A stretch of DNA of 36,838 nucleotides from DASVHS01 sp038244815 (GCA_038244815.1 JBBRTB010000034.1:1-36838); one strand, 5' to 3'. Numbered from the stretch's first letter, positions 14,201 through 21,850 are shown. A program made the numbers and translations. Notes: generated from the sequence alone by a model not told the origin.

Positions 14201-14638
14201 CTCGACCTCGGCAGCTCCATCGTCGGCGCCGTGGTGTTCGCGGGCGCCGCCGCGGCGTATTCGGCGGCCGCGCGCAACTGGAAAAACCCACGCACCGCAC
14301 CCGTTCTCACCATGGCCACGGTCTTCTGTGTGACGATCGACTCGACCGCGAAACCGGGCGAGCTGCCGCTGATGCTGGCTACGAGTGCCGCCCTGGCCGT
14401 GCTGGTCTGGGTGATCGGCCGGCACGTTCTGGACGGGAACCCGCTGGCGTGGCCGCTGGCGGCATTCACCACCTCGCTCATCGAAAGCGGCGTGAGCATG
14501 ATCGTCAACCATCGCCTGGACCTGCAGGTGCAGGGCTCGCTGGCGCTGGTCATTGCCATCGTGACTTTGATCTGGGTGGCCTGGGAGTACCGCGGGCCCG
14601 GGGAGGCGTTCATCAGTGCGCATGCGGCTGGGGATTGA
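11231..14638 (+). CDS. Large CPBP-family intramembrane protease with internal duplication
   Basis: 1135 residues. Order: TM1 (about 14-36); a first extracytoplasmic alpha/beta domain, PepSY-like (about 45-240); a membrane block (about 240-560) with the CPBP protease motifs EExxxR (E425-E426...R430 in SEEFMSRAF), FGH (H459 in WGFGHSTYP) and HxxxD (H497, D501 in WHFTVD); a Pro-rich linker (about 565-590); a TM; a second extracytoplasmic domain (about 610-820); and a second membrane block (about 820-1120). The two halves resemble each other: LKVPEEWLRNYHE near 219 and VKVPDAVVRDAHQ near 806 end matching domains. The second membrane block lacks EExxxR. CPBP proteases cleave membrane or prenylated substrates; no substrate is known here. 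It follows fadR closely and overlaps the next gene by 23 nt, so an operon is likely. Confidence 0.87.
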   Translation: MEAAPRVPLTRRDWVFIAVCVVVIAVSAAVITNWFSSAFPEASIDFRYDGSSSRAIADRLLAAQHFDRRGMKHTAVFDSDDSARIFLERSLGLRSANEVIRRQVRLWYWHHRWFRPLQEEEFSVDIAPTGELVSMTRTIPESRRIPSVDAAAARRIAEEFLARTGASNLELLSQSERQLPARVQRIYTWRSRSVHPAGAEYRHTITVDGDAVSSYSQALKVPEEWLRNYHELRSKNNAAGNVDLIFLIATTVAALVVFVVRLRRGDLSVRFLLGVGAVTFILSAGASLNSYQSTLAYYDTTTSYAAHIARFAFLGVLIPSIGSAMLLIVITGAGEVLFRERLPRQLALPSVWTMRSLTSKRVFRAIILGYTLVAFFIGYQTIFYVIAEKFGAWAPAEIPYDNTLLNSPLPWLAVLFAGFFPAMSEEFMSRAFSIPLFERLFRSRIFAIVLAAYIWGFGHSTYPNQPFYIRGLEVGSAGVILGFLLQSFGLLPLLIWHFTVDAVYTSLMLLRSGNIYYVVSTGLASMIFVIPLMASIVLYVRNGGFLPDDELSNAALPVPEPEPVVERVEPPLPEPIRPQRPLVIACLIVVALAILLSIIRPATPGAVVDYRITDGQAREIAAAHLRTLHETLPARIAAAPVSGFRSWDAESGREEGGSPGGFNEVAATYMIRHGMPARKLVDLMRTKIPTATWTVRLFTPMVKTEYFVEIDPRTSRVVGYHKYADEQATGAHLDRSAALAIAEGAFATYGAAAGDFHLKDALTFEQPHRRDWLFHFEAAQPLIGEAARRVSIRVMGSAVTQYATTVKVPDAVVRDAHQQTFLNIILLIIRILGVVSALALVISGFIMATRHGVPLWRRAARVAAVLSVVPVVRAFMTGELRLFTYSTSTSWDTFLVNATTNAVRAAGLQILMIVASVAAIFAVAPYARAVLSRQGRTRFGRHAALAVLTAAGLLVSGREIVRIAAHQFPSIANLSEVSVPDEAVLPLPLLLDLGSSIVGAVVFAGAAAAYSAAARNWKNPRTAPVLTMATVFCVTIDSTAKPGELPLMLATSAALAVLVWVIGRHVLDGNPLAWPLAAFTTSLIESGVSMIVNHRLDLQVQGSLALVIAIVTLIWVAWEYRGPGEAFISAHAAGD

Positions 14639-17600
14639 AGGTTTCAACTGGTCCGATCTCACGGACCTGAAGCGTCTCGGAGATCTCGCTGTCGTCTTTG
14701 ACGGGTTCGTGGAAGGGGCCGACGCGCCGCTGTTCGCGCGCTTTCGCTCCTATCGCGAGAGCGGCGGGCTGACGCCGCCGGAAGAGTCCGCGCTGCTCAT
14801 CGACGTGAGCAAGCACCTCGGCGCTTTCCTGGCGCAGATGTTCGACGTCGCCCCTGCGGCCGAAGCACTGCGACAACGTGCCGAGCGCGATACCGCGATC
14901 GCGCGGTTCAAGAAAGACTTCGTAACCCGCCGCGTGGCCAAGGTGAAGGATGTCGCCGCAGAATCTCGCCTTCCCGATCGCCTGCAGCCGGCGGCGATAC
15001 CGACGGACGATCCCGAGCTCGCCCTGGCTCTTCACGTCAACACGCTCCTCGACGCGGACGCGAAAGAAGATCTCGACACGCTCACGCAATGGGCCGCGGC
15101 GCAATGGAAGGCCGGCCGGTTCGACGGGTGGATCTCGTTCCGGCTGCCTAAGCCCATGGTCTACGACAAGCTCGTTCCGAACGAGCCGATCGACGAGATC
15201 CGGTTCGGCGGCCTTCCCGAGCACTTTCGCCGCCGCGACGGTTTCAAGCTCACCGACAACCGCGCCACACCGCGCACGATCACCGATCAGTCGCATTACT
15301 GCATCTGGTGCCACGAGCGGCAGAAGGATTCCTGCGCGCACGGCTTTCTCGAAAAGAACGGCACGTACCGTCCCAACCCTCTGGGCATGGCGCTCGAGGG
15401 TTGTCCGCTCGACGAGAAGATCGGCGAGATGAACTACCTGCGCGCGCACGGCCAGTCCATCGCCGCGCTGGCCATGGTCATGATCGACAACCCCATGTGT
15501 CCGGGCACCGGCCACCGCATCTGCAACGACTGCATGCGCGCCTGCATTTTCCAGAAGCAGGATCCCGTGGACATCCCGCAGATCGAGACGGGCATGCTCA
15601 CCGACGTCCTCTTTCTGCCATACGGCTTCGAGATCTTCTCCCTGCTCACGCTCTGGAATCCGCTGAATGTGAAGCGCCCCGTGGCGCTGCCGTACAACGG
15701 GAAGAACGTGCTCGTGGTCGGTCTCGGTCCGGCCGGATACACGCTCGCGCACTTCCTGGCCAACGAGGGCTTCGGCGTCGTGGCCATCGACGGACTGAAG
15801 ATCGAACCGCTGGACGAGAAGTACCTGCGCGAGCCGATCCGCGACGCCCGCACCGCGCTCTGGGACGAGCTCGACGATCGCGTGCTGGCCGGCTTCGGCG
15901 GGGTCTCGGAGTACGGCATCACCGTACGCTGGGACAAGAACTTCCTGAAAGTCATCCGCATCGCCCTGGAGCGAAAGAAGAACCTGCGCATGTACGGCGG
16001 TGTGCGCTTCGGCGGCACGCTCACCATCGAGGACGCGTTCGATCGGCTCGGTTTCGATCACATCGCCATCGCCGCCGGCGCGGGCACGCCGACGATCGTG
16101 CGCATGAAGAACAACCTCATCCGCGGCATCCGCAAAGCCTCGGATTTCCTGATGGCGCTGCAGCTCACCGGCGCGTTCAAGAAGAACTCGCTGGCCAACC
16201 TGCAGGTGCGCCTGCCGGCCGTGGTCATCGGCGGCGGGCTGACCGCGATCGACACGGCCACGGAGCTGCTCGCGTATTACCCGGTCCAGGTCGAGCGCAT
16301 TCTCGACCGCTACGAAGCGATGTCCGCCGAGTTCGGTGAGGGCGCGCTTCGCTCCGCCTACGACGCCGAGGAGCAGAAGATTCTCGACGAGTTTCTAGGG
16401 CACGGTCGGGCAGTGCGCGCGGAGCGGCGGCGCGCCTCCGCCGCGGGCGAGAAGCCCGAGTTCATTCCGCTCGTCCGGTCGTGGGGCGGCGTCACCATCG
16501 CCTACCGCAAGTCGATGAACGACTCACCCGCCTATCGCCTGAACTACGAGGAGATCGCCAAGTCATTCGAAGAGGGCATCGCCTACGCGGAGAATCTGTC
16601 GCCCGTGGAAGCGGTGGCCGACGAGTACGGACACGTGAAGTCGATCCTCTTCGAGAAGCAGAGAGTCGAGGACGGCCGCTGGAAGGACTCCGGCGACATC
16701 GTGGACATGCCGGCCCGGTCAGTCATGGTCGCCGCCGGAACGAGCCCGAACATCATCTACGAGAAAGAGCACCCCGGCACGTTCAAGCTCGACCAGTGGA
16801 AGCAGTTCTTCCAGTCGTACGCGGTCAGCGGTGAAACACCGGAGCTCGTCGAAGTGGATCCGAACGCCGGCACGGGCTTCTTCACGTCGTATCAACATCC
16901 GGGCAGCCGCGAGAAACTGATCTCGTTCTACGGCGACAACCATCCGCGATACGCGGGCAACGTCGTCAAAGCCATGGCTTCGGCAAAGGACGGTTACCCG
17001 CACATCGCCCACCTGTTTCCGCGAACGCAAGGCGATCCGGCGAAGTGGTGGTCGCTCGTCGAGACGCTCGACGACGGTCTCATCGCCCGCGTGCACGAGG
17101 TCAACCGCCTGACTCCGACGATCGTCGAGGTCGTCGTCCGCGCTCCGTTCGCGGCGCGGAAATTCCAGCCGGGCCAGTTCTTCCGCCTGCAGAACTTCGA
17201 GGCCAACGCGCCGGAGATCGACGGAACGAAGCTGGCCATGGAGGGCATCGCGCTCACCGGCGCGTGGACGAAACCGGACCAGGGGCTGCTGTCGCTGATC
17301 ATCCTGGAGATGGGAGGCTCGTCGCGGCTGTGCGCGATGTTGAAGCCGGGTGAGCCGGTCGTGGTCATGGGACCGACGGGCGCTCCCACCGAGATCCCAC
17401 ACAACGAGACGGTTCTCCTCGCCGGCGGCGGACTCGGCAACGCCGTCTTGTTCTCGATCGCGAAAGCGTTCAAGGACAACGGATGCAACGTCATCTACTT
17501 CGCCGGCTACAAGAAGGCCGCCGACGTGTTCAAACGCGACGAGATCGAGGCCGGCACCGATCAGGTCATCTGGTCCGTCGATGCCGGCGAGCCCATCATG

Positions 17601-18080
17601 CCGCGGCGCCAGGGCGACCTCGGCTTCGTCGGGAACATCGTCCAGGCCATCGCCTGGTACGCCTCGGAGGCGCGCCGGTTCGACCTCAGGAATGCCTCAC
17701 GCATCATCGCCATCGGCTCGGACGGCATGATGCGCGCGATGAAGGACGCACGTCATGGCGTGCTCGCTCCATTTCTCAATCCCGATCACACAGGCATCGC
17801 CTCGATCAATTCGCCGATGCAATGCATGATGAAACAGGTGTGCGCGCAGTGCCTGCAGCGTCACGTCGATCCGAAAAGCGGCAAGGAGTCCTTCGTCTTC
17901 TCCTGTTTCAATCAGGATCAGCCGATGGACGAGGTCGACTTCGTGAATTTGCGCGGCCGCCTGCGCCAGAACACCGTACTGGAAAAGCTCACCAACCTGT
18001 GGCTCACCAGGTGCCTCACCGACGTGGCGCCTGCTCTCAGTCAGCCCGGGCTGGCGGGTGAGCCTCACGTGCCAGCGTAA
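14616..18080 (+). CDS. Giant iron-sulfur flavoprotein: GltD/NfnB-like oxidoreductase fused to PyrK/NfnA-like module
   Basis: 1154 residues from GTG 14616, 9 nt after GGGAGG; ATG 14622 is an alternative. Residues about 220-320 hold an N-terminal Fe-S domain of GltD type (C229, C232, C240 in CIWCHERQKDSC, and the four-Cys block MCPGTGHRICNDCMRAC). Next comes a pyridine nucleotide-disulfide oxidoreductase fold, with FAD motif VLVVGLGPAGYTLAHF near 368 and second dinucleotide motif VVIGGGLTAIDTATELL near 538. From about 820 a ferredoxin-reductase-like module follows (FQPGQFFRLQNF, then LLAGGGLGNAVLFSIAKAF), ending in a [2Fe-2S] cysteine set C1070, C1076, C1079 and C1097. This is NfnAB electron-bifurcating architecture in one chain, with an extra N-terminal region (1 to about 200) I do not recognise. 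The electron partner is unknown. The 5' end overlaps the CPBP gene; the 3' end overlaps the convergent hydrolase by 44 nt. Confidence 0.85.
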   Translation: MRMRLGIEGFNWSDLTDLKRLGDLAVVFDGFVEGADAPLFARFRSYRESGGLTPPEESALLIDVSKHLGAFLAQMFDVAPAAEALRQRAERDTAIARFKKDFVTRRVAKVKDVAAESRLPDRLQPAAIPTDDPELALALHVNTLLDADAKEDLDTLTQWAAAQWKAGRFDGWISFRLPKPMVYDKLVPNEPIDEIRFGGLPEHFRRRDGFKLTDNRATPRTITDQSHYCIWCHERQKDSCAHGFLEKNGTYRPNPLGMALEGCPLDEKIGEMNYLRAHGQSIAALAMVMIDNPMCPGTGHRICNDCMRACIFQKQDPVDIPQIETGMLTDVLFLPYGFEIFSLLTLWNPLNVKRPVALPYNGKNVLVVGLGPAGYTLAHFLANEGFGVVAIDGLKIEPLDEKYLREPIRDARTALWDELDDRVLAGFGGVSEYGITVRWDKNFLKVIRIALERKKNLRMYGGVRFGGTLTIEDAFDRLGFDHIAIAAGAGTPTIVRMKNNLIRGIRKASDFLMALQLTGAFKKNSLANLQVRLPAVVIGGGLTAIDTATELLAYYPVQVERILDRYEAMSAEFGEGALRSAYDAEEQKILDEFLGHGRAVRAERRRASAAGEKPEFIPLVRSWGGVTIAYRKSMNDSPAYRLNYEEIAKSFEEGIAYAENLSPVEAVADEYGHVKSILFEKQRVEDGRWKDSGDIVDMPARSVMVAAGTSPNIIYEKEHPGTFKLDQWKQFFQSYAVSGETPELVEVDPNAGTGFFTSYQHPGSREKLISFYGDNHPRYAGNVVKAMASAKDGYPHIAHLFPRTQGDPAKWWSLVETLDDGLIARVHEVNRLTPTIVEVVVRAPFAARKFQPGQFFRLQNFEANAPEIDGTKLAMEGIALTGAWTKPDQGLLSLIILEMGGSSRLCAMLKPGEPVVVMGPTGAPTEIPHNETVLLAGGGLGNAVLFSIAKAFKDNGCNVIYFAGYKKAADVFKRDEIEAGTDQVIWSVDAGEPIMPRRQGDLGFVGNIVQAIAWYASEARRFDLRNASRIIAIGSDGMMRAMKDARHGVLAPFLNPDHTGIASINSPMQCMMKQVCAQCLQRHVDPKSGKESFVFSCFNQDQPMDEVDFVNLRGRLRQNTVLEKLTNLWLTRCLTDVAPALSQPGLAGEPHVPA

Positions 18081-19617
18081 TCGCCTCGGCCACCTCGGCC
18101 GGATCCGAAAAGAGACAGGCGTGCGCGCCGGGTACGTTCACGATCCCAGGAACGGTGGCGCGATCGGGAATGGGGTCGCGATCGCCCGCAATCATGAGAC
18201 CCGCGGGCGGATTCGTGCGGATGTCGCGCACCGACTTCCAGAACGTCATCCACCACCGGCCCAACCCCGCGCGCCAGTAGGCCGGTATCACCTGGCGATA
18301 CAGCGCCAGCGGCTCCCGGATTGCGTCGAGCGGAAGACACGCCAGGAGCCGCATCACGGGATGCTTCGAACGCGTCCAGAGCGGCCCGATGTACACAGCT
18401 TCGCGCACGAGGCGGGGCTGCAGCCGCGCGACATGAGCGACGACATTGCATCCCAGCGAGTGCCCGACCCACACGGCATTGCGGATGTCGAGCGCGGCCG
18501 CCCACCCCGACAGGCGCGCGCCGTGATCGGCCGGACTCATCGACTTCGCGTCGCCACTCTTGCCGAACCCGGGCAGATCGGGCGCAATGGCGTGCAGCCC
18601 GCGGTCGAACAACGCGCGGGCCAGATGCTCGAGATAGCCGCTGGACATCCCCAGGCCGTGGACGAGAACCACGTCGCGGCGCGCACCGGACTGGCGATAC
18701 ACGATGCTGTTCTCGATTCCGGCGATGGGCCAATGGAACTCGCTGGCAGGCGGATCGTAGGCTGCCACTACCTGCTCCGCCTCCCGCAGGAACTCGAGCA
18801 GCGTTCGATTGAAGAACTCCGCGTTCTCCCAGAACGGAATATGACCGGCATCGGGCACGGTCACAAGACGCGCGGCGGGGAGCATCTCGAGCATCTGCTT
18901 CGCGTACGTCAGAGGGACCAGGGGATCGTGTTCGCCCCACAGCAGCAACGTGGGAACGCCAATCGCCTTCAGCAACGGCCGCGCGTCATCGCGAAGGAGA
19001 CGCGCGAACGCCAGCGCGATCGACGTGGGCCCGCTGCGGAACGCGTCACGCGCCAGGATCGTCGTGAACGACAACGCGCCCCGCGGGACGATCAGGTTTT
19101 CGATGTGCGGTCCGGCCGCCAGCTCGAACGGAATGCCGGTGGAGTTGACCAGCGTCAGCGAACGGACCAGGTCCGGCCGCGTCGCCGCCAGATGAATGGC
19201 CGTCTGCCCGCCCATGGAGTTGCCGACGACGTGAACCGGACCGTCGAACGCCGACTCGATCCAGCGCGCGAGGAGCGCCGCGGTGTCGGAGAAGCGCAGC
19301 GGCAGCGACGAGCGCCGCACGAAAAAACGATTGCGCCCGAACCCGACGAGATCGACCGCGACCACCGTGTGCTCGGCAGCCAGCGCGTCGATGTTGCGGC
19401 TCCACCAGTCCGAAGAACCGCCCAGTCCGTGAATGAGCACCACGGGCGAGCCGCTGCCCGCGCGCGTCTCCCAGAAGCGATACGGCGGAAGATCGACTTC
19501 GCGGGAAACCGTGCCTCGGGCCTCCGGCCTCGGGCCCCGGTCATCACGATCCGAGGACCGAGGACCGAGGACCGAGGACCGGGTCAGTGGAGCCGTCCCT
19601 CTTCCACCATCAGACAA
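18037..19617 (-). CDS. Tandem double alpha/beta hydrolase
   Basis: 526 residues if started at TTG 19617. The two hydrolase domains each have a full triad. Domain 1 (about 40-300): VVLIHGLGGSSDWW, nucleophile Ser134 in GNSMGGQ, Asp in LLLWGEHDPLVP and His in PDAGHIPFWE. Domain 2 (about 315-520): VVLVHGLGMSSGY, Ser387 in GHSLGCN, Asp in AGDRDPIPD and His in PGAHACLFSDP. Each resembles a C-C bond hydrolase or esterase, so the gene is a fusion of two similar domains; substrates are unknown. The first 30 or so codons (LGPRSSD...RGPRPEARG) are written in the heptamer repeat at 19511-19583, so the true start is doubtful. The conserved part begins at about 19505. It overlaps the CoA-binding gene upstream by 34 nt and converges on the flavoprotein gene. 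Confidence 0.83.
   Translation of the reverse strand: MSDGGRGTAPLTRSSVLGPRSSDRDDRGPRPEARGTVSREVDLPPYRFWETRAGSGSPVVLIHGLGGSSDWWSRNIDALAAEHTVVAVDLVGFGRNRFFVRRSSLPLRFSDTAALLARWIESAFDGPVHVVGNSMGGQTAIHLAATRPDLVRSLTLVNSTGIPFELAAGPHIENLIVPRGALSFTTILARDAFRSGPTSIALAFARLLRDDARPLLKAIGVPTLLLWGEHDPLVPLTYAKQMLEMLPAARLVTVPDAGHIPFWENAEFFNRTLLEFLREAEQVVAAYDPPASEFHWPIAGIENSIVYRQSGARRDVVLVHGLGMSSGYLEHLARALFDRGLHAIAPDLPGFGKSGDAKSMSPADHGARLSGWAAALDIRNAVWVGHSLGCNVVAHVARLQPRLVREAVYIGPLWTRSKHPVMRLLACLPLDAIREPLALYRQVIPAYWRAGLGRWWMTFWKSVRDIRTNPPAGLMIAGDRDPIPDRATVPGIVNVPGAHACLFSDPAEVAEAITLAREAHPPARAD
19511..19583. repeat. Heptamer palindrome (GGCCTCG / CCGAGGA arms) at the 5' end of the double hydrolase
   Basis: The left arm 19511-19540 has GGCCTCG-type units and the right arm 19550-19583 has four perfect CCGAGGA units, with a 9-nt loop between. 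The arms pair imperfectly, about one mismatch per heptad. The element ends right at the TGA stop (19584-19586, minus strand) of the CoA-binding gene and covers the N-terminal codons of the hydrolase frame. Confidence 0.9.
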
Positions 19618-20024
19618 CGGTCCTGCACGACCTTGATGCCTGCCTCGGCGAGCTTTTGCGCCGCCTCATCGTTACGGATGCCGAGTTGAAACCAGACGCT
19701 CCTGGGCTTCGCCGCGATGATCTCGTCGACGTGCTGGGGAATGTCGCCGGGGCGGCGGAACACGTTGACCATGTCGACCGGCCGGCCGATGTCGGTCAGT
19801 TTGCGAAAGACTTTCCGGCCGAGGATCTCGGTGACCTCGGGGTAGTAGACGGGGACCGGCACGACTTCGTAACCGGCCGCGGCCATGTGCGCGGGTACAT
19901 AGTGCGCGGCCTGATCGGCGTGCGATTCCGGCTTGATGCCGAGGACCGCGATCGTTTTCGTGTCGCGGATCACATCGAGAATCGCCTGTGAGTCTGTAAT
20001 CAGATTGGCCTGCCAGTCAGTCAT
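19584..20024 (-). CDS. CoA-binding domain protein (YccU-like)
   Basis: 146 residues from ATG 20024. The frame is open further upstream, but the conserved part starts soon after this Met (MTDWQANLITDSQAILDVI). The protein is a single Rossmann-like CoA_binding domain: TIAVLGIKPESHADQAAHYVPAHMAAAGYEVVPVPVYYPEVTEILG, then VDMVNVFRRPGDIPQHVDEIIAAKPRSVWFQLGIRN and a C-terminal QDRCLMVEE. This is the small single-domain family also seen next to metabolic genes; it binds CoA or a similar nucleotide, but no reaction is established. Length is normal. It lies upstream of the double hydrolase on the same strand with a 34-nt frame overlap, so the two may be co-transcribed. No strong Shine-Dalgarno is seen. 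Confidence 0.88.
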   Translation of the reverse strand: MTDWQANLITDSQAILDVIRDTKTIAVLGIKPESHADQAAHYVPAHMAAAGYEVVPVPVYYPEVTEILGRKVFRKLTDIGRPVDMVNVFRRPGDIPQHVDEIIAAKPRSVWFQLGIRNDEAAQKLAEAGIKVVQDRCLMVEEGRLH

Positions 20025-20077
20025 ACGGAGAGGAATATCACAGGCCTTACCAACCTTACGAGCCGCATACAAAATAA

Positions 20078-20120
20078 CTAGCGAACAGACCCCTGCTAGC
20101 GAACGGACCCTTGCTAACGA
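20078..20120. repeat. 18-bp direct repeat abutting a subtilase start codon
   Basis: Two 18-bp units, CTAGCGAACAGACCCCTG (20078-20095) and CTAGCGAACGGACCCTTG (20096-20113), differ at two positions. A partial third unit CTAACGA (20114-20120) overlaps the ATG. The repeat takes the place where a ribosome-binding site is expected. It could be a regulator site or a recent slippage product. Confidence 0.85.
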
Positions 20121-21781
20121 TGAAAAAGATCGCTGCACTCATCCTTTCCGTTGTGTTCGCTTCGAGCGCGTTCGGTGCATCGGCACCGACCCAGCGCTAC
20201 CTGGTGGCCACGCGCGCAGCGCTGGCGGCCGACCGGATCGGAACGTTGATCCGCGACATCGAGCCAACCCCGCAGCCGCAGAACCGGAACGTCGTCACGT
20301 TTCAGAGTGTCAACGGCTTCGCCGCCGATCTCACCGCCGGCGAAGCGGCAGCGCTGGCGCAATCGGCCGGCGTTCGCTACGTCGAGCCGGTCGTCGAGCG
20401 TCACGCCTTCGATCTCGTTGCTCCGAAGACGGGCAACAGCGATGCAATCAACCCGTTCGCGCAGACGGTGCCGTTCGGAATCGATCTCGTGCATGCGCGC
20501 GACGTATGGCCGGTGACGCGCGGGCAGGGCATCAACGTGGTCGTGGCGGACACGGGAGTCGACTACACACATCCCGATCTCGTCGCGGTCTATGCCGGCG
20601 GATACAACACGTTCAACACCGCCATTCCACCGATGGACGACAACGATCACGGCACGCACGTGTCCGGGACGATCGCAGCGCAGGACAACAACTTCGGCGT
20701 CGTCGGCGTGGCGCCGGGAGTGAAGCTGTGGGCGGTGAAGGTTCTCGACTCGACCGGCAGCGGCTCCAGCGCCCGGATGATCACGGCCATCGACTGGACC
20801 ATCAATCAAAAGAACGCCCTGGGCGGGAACTGGGTGATGAACTTCTCGCTCGGGTCGACGATGCCGAGCAGCCTCGAGCAAGAAGCGTTCGCACGGGCCA
20901 TCAGCGCGGGCATCCTGATCTGCGCGGCTTCCGGTAATGAATCGACGGCCACGGTCCCTGCGCCTCTCGACTATCCGGCCGCCTATCCCGATGTGATGGC
21001 CATTGGCGCCGTCGATTCGACGCGCGCCATCGCCTCGTTCTCGAACGAGGGCTCCGGGCTCGCCGTCGTCGCCCCCGGCGTGAGCGTGCTCTCGACCGTT
21101 CCGGTCGGCAAGGGAACGGCCGCGGGCGTGAGCAGCAGCGCCGGATCGTTCGTCGCCAATGAGATCGAGCTGTCGAAGCGAGGCACCGTCACCGCGGGGT
21201 TCGTCGACTGCAGCCTGGGCAATCCAGGTGACTTCCCGGCAGGCGTCGCCGGCAGGATCGCTGTCATCAAGCGCGGATCGATCTCGTTCAACGCCAAAGC
21301 GCACAACGCCGTCAGCGCCGGTGCGATGGCCATCATCATCTACAACAACGACGGGAGCTCTCTGAACTTCACGCTGAAGAACGACGCCGATCCCGGTGCC
21401 TCCACGTTCAACTGGCCCGTGACGGTGGCGCTCTCGCTCGTCGATGGCCAGAAGCTGCTGGCAAACGGCAGCGGCCAGATCACCGTGACGGACCAGGCCG
21501 ATGACTACGATGTCTTCAGCGGCACGTCGATGGCGACGCCGCACGCGGTCGGTGTGGCTGCGCTGGTCTGGTCAGCCGCACCGGGCGACAGTGCGGCCCA
21601 GATCCGTCAGGCCATGACCTCGACCGCGGACGATCTCGGCGCCACCGGCTTCGACATGGTCTTCGGCAACGGCCTTCTCGATGCCCTGGGCGCCGCCAAG
21701 GCTGTGGCCCCGTCGAAGTTCGGTAACAGCGGGACACCGGCGCCGGCCGCTGGCAAGAGCCGCGCGGTGCGCCACCACTAA
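20120..21781 (+). CDS. Secreted subtilisin-like serine protease (S8) with PA-like insert
   Basis: 553 residues. Signal peptide KKIAALILSVVFASSAFGA is followed by an inhibitor-like propeptide (about 25-100: QRYLVATR...VVTFQSVNGFAADLTAGEAAALAQSAGVRYVEPV). The catalytic domain shows Asp144 in VADTGVDYTHPD, His177 in DHGTHVSG, oxyanion Asn273 in CAASGNES and Ser470 in FSGTSMATPH. About 120 residues between the last two blocks hold a PA-like domain (GFVDCSLGNPGDFPAGVAGRIAVIKRGSISFNAKAHNAVSAGAMAIIIYNN), thought to shape substrate access. The C-terminus is short and basic, with no sorting signal. It is a close paralogue of the subtilase at 23604 (shared GIDLVHARDVWP and TRG). The gene starts directly after an 18-bp tandem repeat. 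It probably digests external protein or peptides. Confidence 0.93.
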   Translation: MKKIAALILSVVFASSAFGASAPTQRYLVATRAALAADRIGTLIRDIEPTPQPQNRNVVTFQSVNGFAADLTAGEAAALAQSAGVRYVEPVVERHAFDLVAPKTGNSDAINPFAQTVPFGIDLVHARDVWPVTRGQGINVVVADTGVDYTHPDLVAVYAGGYNTFNTAIPPMDDNDHGTHVSGTIAAQDNNFGVVGVAPGVKLWAVKVLDSTGSGSSARMITAIDWTINQKNALGGNWVMNFSLGSTMPSSLEQEAFARAISAGILICAASGNESTATVPAPLDYPAAYPDVMAIGAVDSTRAIASFSNEGSGLAVVAPGVSVLSTVPVGKGTAAGVSSSAGSFVANEIELSKRGTVTAGFVDCSLGNPGDFPAGVAGRIAVIKRGSISFNAKAHNAVSAGAMAIIIYNNDGSSLNFTLKNDADPGASTFNWPVTVALSLVDGQKLLANGSGQITVTDQADDYDVFSGTSMATPHAVGVAALVWSAAPGDSAAQIRQAMTSTADDLGATGFDMVFGNGLLDALGAAKAVAPSKFGNSGTPAPAAGKSRAVRHH

Positions 21782-21815
21782 ACGCGGTAAAATAACCTCC
21801 TCCAAAATCGCTTAG

Positions 21816-21838
21816 GCGCCCGGGGACTACCCGGGCGC
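21816..21838 (+). terminator. Probable hairpin terminator after the first subtilase
   Basis: A perfect 9-bp GC stem, GCGCCCGGG / CCCGGGCGC, with a 5-nt loop lies 35 nt after the subtilase stop and is followed by TTCGTTAT, a weak T-rich tail. It separates the subtilase from the strong ribosome-binding site of the next gene. It could instead be a leader structure for that gene. Confidence 0.55.
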
Positions 21839-21850
21839 TTCGTTATCTCC

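Noticed and set aside
13373..14662. A 429-codon minus-strand frame opposite the CPBP gene, and similar ones at 11228-13249 and 6675-8060
   Set aside because: Composition is typical of antisense reading (many R, H, D, Q), without signal, helix pattern or motif. The plus-strand genes are clearly real.
20114..21544. A long minus-strand frame opposite the first subtilase, and one at 23508-24590 opposite the second
   Set aside because: Antisense shadows of protease genes whose catalytic motifs are intact; the two shadows resemble each other only because the proteases do.
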